DNA from: Silene latifolia
Lineage: Eukaryota > Streptophyta > Magnoliopsida > Caryophyllales > Caryophyllaceae
DNA: 64,000 nucleotides
Direction: 5' to 3'
Assembly (NCBI RefSeq): GCF_048544455.1
Contig: NC_133531.1
Coordinates: 62,906,099-62,970,098, forward strand
The notes under the pieces were generated by a model that was given only the letters and a program-made list of their open reading frames with translations, was not told the DNA's origin and ran no database searches. Positions 46,373 to 55,818 of the stretch are shown piece after piece; the first letter of the stretch is position 1; every line of letters starts with the position of its first letter. A program made the translations under genes and the position numbers.

Positions 46373-47305
46373 ATCAGCAGCCTTTGCTCGAATAACATCA
46401 TCAGTATCAAAACAGTCAGACAGTTCCATATACTTTTTCCCAGGTTCAGGTTTATCAACAACGACTGCACATACCTCAGCAGCTTTTGCTTCTCTTAAGC
46501 GTTTGCAGATAGGATAGACACCATTGATATATTCCCCATTCCCTAATGAACCAGAATTGAGCTCTAAAGTACCCATACTAATAAAAGACTTCTCATCCCA
46601 GTGCTTGATAAAAGGAGTCTCAGAAGACAATGTATATTCCTTAAAACGCATACGATGGAAGTATGCCACCATAACAACAAGTATGCAACCACGCAAAGTA
46701 GACGACCCAGTTCTACACCGCTCAACACCCTCGACTAATTTATCAAACACATACCCACACCAATCCAAATGGTGGATACGTGAAACATCTTGCACCGCTT
46801 TAAGAATTGAAAAGTCAATTCCATAATTTGAAGGGGGAGCAAGGACAATGGACATAGCATAAAGCACAAACAGCTTCCGAAATTCATCTCCCCTATCGTC
46901 CCCCATAGCAGTAATTGCATTATAAACAGCAGGGATAGTAACATAATTTGTCCCTTCTACATTAAACTTCTTCCGGAACTCGGCTTTCAACGTTTCTTGT
47001 GAAGACAATAAACTATGTCCAGTGTAAACAACCTCAACCTTATCACCACCGTTTGGCAATCCAAAAACATCATACACATCATCTTTTGACAGAAAAAACT
47101 TGACATCTCTTGCTTGAAAAATATGAGCAGTTGCATTAAAGTGTTTTATAAACAATGGTATAACACCCAATGGCAACCTGTTCACTTTAAAATCAAGCAA
47201 AGCACCAAATCCGATCTCAATGACAGCCTTTCGCTGTTTGGACCAAGTTGTTTTACCAGATTAACCAAACCATTAGGACGGCAGCTCACTTTAATGTTTG
47301 CAGCA
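46373..47305 (-). pseudogene. ULP-like gene, N-terminal domain exon
   Basis: A ~290-residue open stretch starts LDFKVNRLPLGVIPLFIKHF and contains FFLSKDDVYDVFGLPNGG, a motif class seen in the N-terminal part of plant transposon-associated ULP-like proteins, then MSIVLAPPSNYGIDFSILKA and TLRGCILVVMVAYFHRM. In the first ~60 bases of the exon the frame differs (SCRPNGLVNLVKQLG); a missing A in the run at ~47240-47250 would explain the shift. Function unknown; no enzyme motif. Confidence 0.7.
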
Positions 47306-47405
47306 CTGAAATGGAAAATCAAGCAAAATATAAAAAGAGTGACACATCAAAACAAAGGAGAAATAAACAGAAACTCATAACAGGGGGCAGGACACATATA
47401 CTCAC

Positions 47406-47524
47406 ATGTTGAATCTTGGAGTTCCAGGAACCTTACCGAGCTTCTTTTTTGGAAAATTTACTTTTGAGCGTTTCAAATCAGCTTTATTACCAACTTCAGG
47501 CTCCCTATTACGTTTAGGACCCAT
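47406..47524 (-). pseudogene. ULP-like gene, first coding exon
   Basis: ATG at 47524 begins MGPKRNREPEVGNKADLKRS, then KVNFPKKKLGK, two basic clusters that could direct nuclear import. Donor GTGAG at 47401-47405 pairs with the acceptor at 47306-47308. The upstream sequence is A-rich (plus strand) leader. Confidence 0.65.
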
Positions 47525-48387
47525 TTGCTTTTATCACTGAGCAACAGAATACAAAATTATCAGAATAAACACAAAAAATATGACAACAACTAATACAATA
47601 ACTGAGTTTTAATAATACAATAATCAGGATAAAGTAATACAATAACTGGACTTGACTAAAAAGATAACTAAATACTACTACGTATAGAATAACTAAATTA
47701 TTATATTACAATAACTACCCCAATACATTACAATAATAAACATCACTATATTACAATAACAACATCAATATATTACAATAACAAACTTTTCATATTAAAA
47801 TAACTGGACTTGACTAAAAGCTGACTTTAAAACACTAACCAAAGATCAATAACTAAAATAATACTCATTACAATAATCGAAGTTTCTCCATTACAATAAC
47901 TACAACAATACATTACAATAACAACATCAATATATTATAATAACAAAAATAATTCCAAACACACACACATTATGTTCATTAGAATGTACACGAATTCACC
48001 ACAAAAAGAAAAACCTCAACAAAAGATACAAAAATGAAAAAAATGAATTACGAAACCCTAAATTATGCGAAGACAATGAAAAAATGTAATTTAACAACAA
48101 AAACACAACAAATTAAACTATATACTAAACAAAATGAAGAATAAACACAGAAAACACAAGAAAATCAAGTAGAAAACAAGGAGAGGACACATGCAAAATC
48201 AACGGAAAAAATTAGTTCAGCTCATTGATTACCTGTTGAGAAGCACGAACAAATTGAGAACAACGATTTATGAGAGAAAACGAAGATAATGAAGTAGAAG
48301 GACGAACAAATTGAGCACAATAACTGACGACAGCGAAGATGAACAACGAATTAAAATGGAGAACGGAGTGAAATTTTGAGAGGCAAA

Positions 48388-48469
<82 letters not shown>

Positions 48470-48590
48470 GGAAACTGACGAGAAAATTGGGGAAAAAAGA
48501 AGTCAAACTGTCAAAATTTGGTTTATATATGAGATGTAAAATTAAATCTCAGCCACATATCTTATGTTAGATCAATGGTCCAGATTCAGA
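47525..48590 (-). promoter_or_regulatory. MULE right subterminal region, probable ULP gene promoter and leader
   Basis: No gene. 47560-47950 has about twenty TACAATAAC or ACAATAATC words. 48225-48360 contains repeated ACGAACAAATTGAG segments. A (GA)n tract at 48391-48467 reads CT-rich in the gene's sense. It mirrors the CT-rich block beside the left TIR. Confidence 0.5.
48391..48467. repeat. (GA)n microsatellite
   Basis: About 77 bases of GA repeat inside the MULE right end, ~125 bases from the TIR. Confidence 0.95.
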
Positions 48591-48627
48591 GGGGTAACTC
48601 ACCAAAAGTGACCTAACTCATTTGATC
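48591..48627 (-). repeat. MULE right terminal inverted repeat
   Basis: The reverse complement starts GATCAAATGAGTTAGG and continues to CACTTTTGGTGAGTT and CCCC, pairing with 12061-12102. It abuts a TA tract at 48628. Confidence 0.75.
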
Positions 48628-48650
48628 ATATATATATATATATATATATA
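48628..48650. repeat. (TA)n between the MULE and the next TIR element
   Basis: About 23 bases of TA repeat separate the two elements. Confidence 0.9.
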
Positions 48651-48707
48651 GATTTAGGATCCGGTGAGAACGAACACTCGGTGCAAATGGTGAGAACGAA
48701 CTAATTA

Positions 48708-51169
48708 TGTGACACCCCTCGTTGAGGCAACTAAATATAACTAGTAAATCGTGGCGGAAACACGAGATTTTTAAAACTTTTAAAGCTTCTAGTGAAGTCC
48801 AACGCGAGGTATCACCAACACGATAGATAAGTTTAGATAGTTAAAGTTAAGTTTACAACACAAGTCTAATTATTGGGGAAAAGATATCCCACGAATGAAA
48901 ATGTGTCTAAAAATAGGTGAGTCTATTAAAGTGATAGCTAAATAAGGTCCAAGGTAAGAACTCGCTAGCTCACACGGTCTTCCCCACTTAAGCTTCATCA
49001 CCAACCTGTCATTCATAATAAATATGAAAGCCACAGTCAGTGAGGAGTAACTCAGGGTTCTCCCAGCCACAATATGTCAAAATACAAGTAATTAAGAATT
49101 TAATTAAACAAACAAGCATAAGAATAAATACTTACGGTAACAAGAGAATCATGATTAGTATACAAAATGCAATAAGAGTAGTTATGCATAAATGAGAGAA
49201 GAATAATTAGGTCAAACGGTCAAATAATGACTCAACTCAAATGTAAGACAAATTACAAAGTATAGACTCAAACAAGACAACCCTCTAGACTCCAACCTCT
49301 TGGTAGGACGACGATCATAATACAGTCCTAGTCTAAACCTGGCCAGACTCTCGGGATGGACGACACCCGATTCGACAAAGGATACAAAATCGTATCCAAG
49401 ACTCGAAATATGGTACACCTAACCGTACCCGAAAGTCGAGTAACCTCAAGCGGAACCTTGTCACCTAACCGTGACCCCCGGTCCGAAGAGGCGGAAGGAA
49501 AAATAGCCCAACTCGGAAACAATGGCACCTAACCGTGACCCAATGTCCGAGGGCAAATAAATAAGGAATGTCGAGTAGTCTCACAATGTAAAACGTCACA
49601 CTCGGGTCACAAATACGAGTGGAAAAGATTGAACAAACATAACGTAAACAATTCATGTGAAGCATGCATAAGTATAAAGATATGAGAAACATCAGGTACT
49701 CTCTGCCGGTGTGGGCACCGGCTGCCGGCCCACCGGCAGAGGATTCATGCTATGGTGAACAATGTCAAATTAGGTGAGGGTGTATTCTCTGCTGGGTGGC
49801 CGGCTTCCGGCCCACCGGCAGGGGATACAAGCTAAAGGAAACAAGGTCAAAAACATTCAATGTGTATCCTCTGCCGAGTGACCGGCTGCCGGCCCACCGG
49901 CAGGGAATACCTACTATAGCCAATTAACTTCAACATTTCACATTGTGTATTCTCTGCCGCGGTTGCTGCCGCCCACCGGCAGGGGATACACCCTATTATA
50001 AAAGGCACCAAAAATTTCATGTATGCTGTGACTGCCGGTTGGGTAGGGCATGCTGCCGGCCCACCGGCGAGGGGATCACAAAGGCTTAATTCTCTATTTT
50101 CACAAGTCAGAAATGCAAAGACGCGCTGCCGGTTGGGTAGGCTGGCTGCCGGCCCACCTGCGAGAGGATCTTTGTATCGAAAACTCAACAAACATTCATC
50201 TAAAGCCTTCCAAATTCAACCATCTTTCATTTAATCATTTCATACTTCTTAAACATGATGAATACTCAGAAATTACCACTTTCAAGATGTAATTAACATA
50301 TGGGGTGGATTATAAGTCATTAAAGTGAGGCTTAAATCAAATAATTATGAGGGACTTACACTAACATCATCCCATATTTCACCATATTACAACAAGACAT
50401 GAAATTACTCCTTAAACATGTGAGATTTGTCATACAAGTATTCTACTCAACACCAAATCACCAAAAAGCATGAAAGACACCAAATTTAACATTCATGTGA
50501 GTCTAATACTACACAATTCACACAATTTTAACATAAAAGTCGAGTAACCCATCACCGTTACCTTTTTGCACTTCAATCTTCTAAAGACTCGTCAATGAGG
50601 TAGCTATCCTCCTCCGGGTTGTCCAAGTTCTCCCCTAAACACAAAAACAAAGGTATTAAGTCAAGAATCCACATCCTTGTAAGATGAGAATTTCGAAATA
50701 GAGGAAAAGATGGCAACTTTCTTACTTAGAAAGAAGGGAAATGAGAAAAGGAAGAGAATGACGCGAAAAGGAACGAGATTGGTGAAGAATTGAGTGAGAT
50801 ATGGTGATTTTAGGGTTAGTAAGGGAAGGTTCAACAATGGTGATGTGGTTGTTGGGAAATTTCAGAAATTAGAAGTGAGGGAGATGAAGTTGTGAGGGTT
50901 TAGTTGAGGTTTTGTGTAGAGAAAAGAGGGGGAAAAAGGCCCATGAGTCAAGTTAAGCCCAATAACTCAAAATGAGTCGGTATCCACTAGAATTTTCGTC
51001 CCAAGTCTACTATAACTCGAGTCGGAGAATAATATTATAAAAATCTACACTATTATTACCGTTACACGGCTAAGACGATATTTTATAAAAATAAGCTTTA
51101 AATAATAATTATTTAATAAAAATTACTTAAAAGTTCATTTAAAATATAAGAAAGGCGCAGGGTGTTACA
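48708..51169 (-). repeat. Gypsy-3 3' LTR (2462 bp)
   Basis: TGTGACACCCC start and GGGTGTTACA end. Contains a GC-rich hairpin array at 49694-50175. Apparent ORFs on either strand recur in the other LTR and have no protein motifs. Confidence 0.95.
49694..50175. repeat. Six GC-rich hairpin modules in the Gypsy-3 left LTR
   Basis: Six units of ~45-50 bases spaced ~70-90 bases apart. Each starts CTCTGCCGG or CGCTGCCGG and ends CCACCGGCAGGGGATAC or similar, so CTGCCGG pairs with CCGGCAG; the centres vary (GGGCACCGGCTGCCGGCCC in the first). Spacers between are A+T-rich. Confidence 0.85.
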
Positions 51170-51225
51170 ATCATCCCACCTTTTAAAAAGTTTCGCCCTC
51201 GAAACTTGAAGTGAAAGGCATTACC

Positions 51226-51633
51226 TTAAGAAAACAAACTAGGGTACTTGACACGCATGGAAGCCTCCGGCTCCCAAGTCTCTTCTTCTACATCACCACA
51301 CTTCCACAACACCTTCACCAAGGGCACCACTTTGCTCCTTAGCTTCTTCTCCTTCTTATCCAAGATACGAATCGGTCTCTCCTCGAAAGAAAGACTAGGC
51401 TCAAGCTCGGGAATTTCATTTTGCAACACATGACTAGGGTCGCTAATGTATTTCCTAAGTTGAGACACGTGGAAAACATCATGAACTTTACCCAAACTCG
51501 GGGGCAAATCCAATCTATAAGCCACGGCACCAATCCTCTTGATCACTTCATAAGGTCCAATGTACTTCGGACTCAACTTCCCTTTAACTCCGAATCTCTT
51601 TACTCCTTTCATCGGGGACACTTTCAAGAACAC
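51226..51633 (-). pseudogene. Gypsy-3 integrase C-terminus with chromodomain
   Basis: [20 protein letters not shown] and [20 protein letters not shown] are the integrase GPY/F module. Then [40 protein letters not shown] and MRVKYPSLF form a chromodomain, which in chromoviruses directs integration to particular chromatin. A TGA just upstream (FEV*DKVF) separates it from 51640-52395. Confidence 0.9.
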
Positions 51634-51639
51634 TTTATC

Positions 51640-52395
51640 TCAAACTTCAAACTCCAAGGGTCGACGGCGAACATCGGCGTAAGATTTCTGTCGATCTTGG
51701 GCGGCTTTCATTCTTTCACGGATGAGCTTCACTTGATCAATCGTCTCGGCTAACTTGTCGGGTCCTAGATCACGAACATCACTTGCTTGGTCCCAACAAA
51801 TTGGACTACGACATTTCCTTCCATAAAGGGCTTCATAAGGGGCCATCTTGATAGAAGCATGATAACTATTGTTGTAAGAAAATTCCACCAAAGGTAAGCT
51901 CTTCTCCCAACTAGAATGGAAGTCAAGGGCACAAGAACGCAACAAGTCTTCTAGAGTTTGAATCGTCCTCTCGGATTGTCCATCGGTAGCGGCATGAAAA
52001 GCGGTACTCATCAACAACTTACTACCCATAGCATCTTGCAAAGCTTTCCAAAATCTTGAACAAAAACGCGGGTCACGATCCGACACGATCTCCTTAGGAA
52101 CACCATGGTAACGAACGATCTCTTCAACATAAGCACTAGCAAGACGGTCTAAACTCCAAGTTTCTTTGATAGGGATGAACCTAGCACACTTGGTCAACCT
52201 ATCCACAACAACCCATACGGCATCCTTTCCACCAACGGTCTTAGGCAAAGCCATCACAAAATCCATGGAAATGGACTCCCACTTCCATAAAGGAACATCC
52301 AACGGTTGTAGCAAACCACCGGGTCTCTTATGCTCAATCTTCACTTGTTGACAAGTAAGACATCTTCCAACATATGACACAATGTCATTCTTCAT
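51640..52395 (-). pseudogene. Gypsy-3 integrase core
   Basis: 251 codons: CLTCQQVKIEHKRPGGLLQP (zinc-site Cys pair), ESISMDFVMALPKTVGG (first Asp), PKEIVSDRDPRFCSRFWKAL (second Asp) and HAATDGQSERTIQTLEDLLR (Glu). The DDE triad is intact. The zinc-site His part is at the end of the upstream frame ([20 protein letters not shown]), split off by a TAG. Confidence 0.92.
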
Positions 52396-52410
52396 GTTAG
52401 GCCACCAAAA

Positions 52411-55107
52411 CTAGAGCTTCAAATCTTTATACATCTTGTCTCCTCCGGGGTGAATCGAATAAGGGGAAAGATGAGCTTCATCAAGAACTCTCTTCCCCAA
52501 ATCAACGGCATCGGGTACGTACATGCGTCCTCGGTAACGAAGGTAACCTCTAGCATCAATCTCACAATCCTTTGATTTCCCTTCAAGAAGCTTGGCTTGA
52601 AAACTTTTAAAGGTAGCATCGTCCACAAGGCTATCAAGGATCTCTCGGTGAAGAACGGGCTCGGCAACCATAGCACCAAGATAATCAAAACCACTCTCCA
52701 CAAGTTGCAAACTTAGCTTACGAAACTCGGCACAAAGGTCGTCGGGGAGCACACGAATGGCACTCAAGGAATGAGTAGACTTCCTACTAAGGGCGTCGGC
52801 AACCACATTTGCCTTTCCTTCATGATACAACATCTCTACGTCATAATCATTCACCAATTCCAACCATCGTCGTTGTCTCATGTTCAAATCCTTTTGGGTG
52901 AAGATATATCTCAAACTCTTATGATCGGTGTAGATGCGGCAATGGACTCCAATGAGATAGTGTCTCCACATCTTCAAGGCATGAACAATAGCGGCTAATT
53001 CCAAATCATGAGTGGGATAGTTCACCTCATGAACTCTCAATTGCCGCGAAGCATAGGCAACAACTCTTCTATTTTGCATAAGAACACAACCTAAACCCAT
53101 CTTAGAAGCATCACAAAACACATCAAAGTCAACTCCATCCTCGGGCAAGGTCAACACGGGAGCGGTAGTCAACCTCTTCTTCAACTCTTGGAATGCACTT
53201 TCACAAGCTTCGGTCCACACAAACTTGGTTTCTTTCTTCAAAAGTTGAGTCATCGGTCTAGCAAGCTTGGAAAAATCTTTCACAAAGCGACGGTAATAAC
53301 CCGCCAAACCCAAGAAACTACGGATCTCACCAACATCGGTTGGACTCTTCCACTCAATCACGGCTTCAATCTTCGAAGGGTCTACCATGACACCATCCTT
53401 AGATATAACGTGGCCTAGAAAAGATACCTTAGACAACCAAAATTCACACTTGGAGAATTTGGCAAACCACTTTTGTCGACGGAGGATTTCCAAAATGATA
53501 CGAAGGTGATCTGCATGCTCTTCTTCGGACTTGGAGTAGATGAGGATATCGTCAATGAAGACCACAACACACTTGTCTAAGAACTCACTAAAGGTCCGGT
53601 TCATTTGGTCCATGAAGATGGAAGGGGCATTGGTTAAACCAAAGGGCATCACCTTAAACTCAAAGTGTCCATACCTTGTGCTAAAGGCGGTCTTAGGGAT
53701 ATCGGACTCACGAACGGGAATTTGATGATAACCGGATCTCAAATCAATCTTGGAAAAAGTCGAAGTACCTTTGAGTTGATCAAACAAATCTTCAATTCTC
53801 GGTAGAGGATACTTGTTCTTGATGGTAACACGGTTAAGCTCACGGTAATCAATGCAAAGTCTCATGGATCCATCTTTCTTCTTCACAAAGAGAACGGGAG
53901 CACCCCAAGGTGAGGCACTAGGTCTAATGAATCCTTTCTCAATCATCTCATCAAGTTGCTTTCTCAACTCCTTCAACTCGGTTGGCGCCATACGGTACGG
54001 GGCTTTAGCAATCGGTCTGGTTCCGGGTACAAGGTCGATAGAAAATTCTACATCACGCTCGGGAGGGATTCCGGGCAATTCTTCGGGAAAGACATCGGCG
54101 AACTCACAAACCACGGGCACTTCTTCGATCTTTGGTAAGGGAGGAGAGGTAGAAGTTACCACACATAGAAAGATTTGGTAACCTTTCCTCTTCATGCTCA
54201 TCAACTTCAAAGCGGAAATCAATTTCACACCTTCTTGGGAACGAACTCCTTTATAGGATACGCGAGTGCCTAGCGGACTCTTGAGGCAAATCTTTTGGTC
54301 TCTACACTCGAGTCTTGCATCATACTTTGACAACCAATCCATACCCAAAATCACATCGAATTCCTCAAGGGGAAAACGAAGTAGGTTAGCGGGAAATAAG
54401 GTTCCCGAAATAGAGATAGGAATGTCGGAGAAAGAAAGGGAACAAGAGAACATTTCTCCGGAAGGTAAGGATATAGAAGTTTCCTCACTAGGAATTGGTT
54501 CAATGGCTAGCTTTTCGGAAAATTTGGAAGATATAAAGGATAAAGATGCGCCGGTATCAAATAAAATGAGGCAAGGTTGATCAAAAATTGAGAACATACC
54601 CGTAATGATATCGGGATGAGCGGCGGCTTCGGCTCGACTCATGACAAAGATAGTTCCTCTTGGCCTAGCATTTGAAGTAGGAGCATTCTTCTTCTCGGGG
54701 CAATCGGCAACACGATGTCCGGGCTTCTTACAATGGAAGCAAGTCAAGGGCTTGCCATAGCATCCAATTCCGGGGTGTGCGGCTTGCCTACAATGGTAGC
54801 ACTTACGATCCTTCTCAAGTTCATTAGTTGGTGTGGGAACTTGTCCTCTAGGTTCTTGAACTCTTGGTCCTTGTCCTCCATGGTCTTGCATCCTTGGCAC
54901 AAACCTCCTCTTATTGGCATAGTTGGAAGTAGAAGGTACAAATGGTCTCTTGCCATGAAAGTTAGAACGGTAAGAATGAGAAGAGGAGTGGGGCTTGGCT
55001 TCTTCTTCAATGGCCTTCAAAGAGCTTTCGGCCCAAATGGCATCATCATAGACTTCCACAAAGGTAGTTGAAGTTCTTCTCACCATGCTTTCCACCTTAG
55101 GATTCAA
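52411..55107 (-). pseudogene. Gypsy-3 gag end, protease, RT and RNase H
   Basis: 898 open codons, the longest in the window. [14 protein letters not shown] and [14 protein letters not shown] are tandem zinc knuckles; the second is canonical. [20 protein letters not shown] is the protease (Asp of DTGA). [62 protein letters not shown] (FIDD instead of the common YVDD/FMDD). RNase [60 protein letters not shown]. All catalytic residues are present. The Met at 55107 is internal; the frame continues upstream beyond TAG stops. Confidence 0.93.
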
Positions 55108-55683
55108 CTTGTTCTTATAGAAGTAGACACGATCCTATTCATCTTTCACGAACTAGGAGGCATAATGAGCAAGTTCATTAAACTTGTCGGTGTAGGCTTG
55201 AATTGATAGCTTCCCTTGCTTGAAGTCCATGAACTCCTTCAATCTTTGTTGTTTGAGCTCCTTAGGGTAGAAGCGAGTCTCCACAAGTGACTTGAAGCGG
55301 TTCCAATCGAAGTTGGGGTCTTGAGTAGCGGTAGGACCGGTCAAAGTCCACCACCTATCGGCTTCCTTCACAAGAAAGTGAGAGGCTAATCTCACCTTGT
55401 CCTCTTCTCGGGCATCAAAGAGAGAAAAGTTCTTCTCCATATCACGAAACCACTCCGAGAGAGTAACGGGATCCACTTCACCACCATAGGTCCTAGCCTT
55501 GTTCCTTGCTAGTTGACTTGCAATCCAAGCATAGCTTCCTTGACGGTTAGCCGGGTGCGGGGGAGCGGGTTGAGCATTTTGTTGATTAGCAAGCACTTGT
55601 GTGAGGGCTTGCATGATAGCATTCTCCACATTGGTTGGTCGTACCATCTTTTGCACAAGAGCAAACAAGTTAGAACCTATCAC
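55108..55683 (-). pseudogene. Gypsy-3 gag N-terminal part
   Basis: Start Met at 55683 (MIGSNLFALVQKMV). The retrotrans_gag domain includes VDPVTLSEWFRDMEKNFSLF, VRLASHFLVKEADRWW, FDWNRFKSLVETRFYPKELK and LSIQAYTDKFNELAHYAS. Two TAG codons (5 codons apart, ~55145 and ~55128) separate it from the 898-codon frame; both would be sense codons after one base change. Confidence 0.9.
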
Positions 55684-55804
55684 AAAACATACACAAAAAG
55701 GCTACCAACTTAGGTCCTTCATTCTACCCATCTCTCATTCATTATTCAAGGTCAAGTAAGAATTTTAAGTTGGGGTACACGTGTGTGCGTCGGGAGCAAT
55801 ATAT

Positions 55805-55816
55805 GCTCTGATACCA
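55805..55816 (-). promoter_or_regulatory. Gypsy-3 primer-binding site (initiator tRNA-Met)
   Basis: Minus TGGTATCAGAGC, two bases from the LTR. The preceding ~120 bases to gag are leader. Confidence 0.9.
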
Positions 55817-55818
55817 AC

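Larger units (their letters stand above)
12061..48627. mobile_element. Mutator-like element (MULE) with FAR1-type transposase and ULP1-like genes
   Basis: The ends are imperfect inverted repeats sharing GATC, TGAGTT, CACTTTT, GTGAGTT and CCCC in order. TA tracts lie on both outer sides, so a 9-bp duplication cannot be recognised. Transposase exons run rightward from the left end (16356-16456, 25452-27094, 27296-27363, 40664-41254). ULP1-like exons run leftward from the right end (47524 to 42413). The two meet near 41.3-42.4 kb, like mudrA and mudrB in maize MuDR. Removing Copia-2 and the LINE with Gypsy-2 leaves ~14 kb, or ~12 kb without the CACTA. MULEs with captured ULP-like genes (Kaonashi type) are known in plants. 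This copy is dead: its genes are interrupted and frameshifted. Confidence 0.8.

Noticed and set aside
49212..49692. ORFs repeated in both Gypsy-3 LTRs (also 56321-56873)
   Set aside because: LTR duplication explains the recurrence; several overlapping frames are open and none has a known domain.
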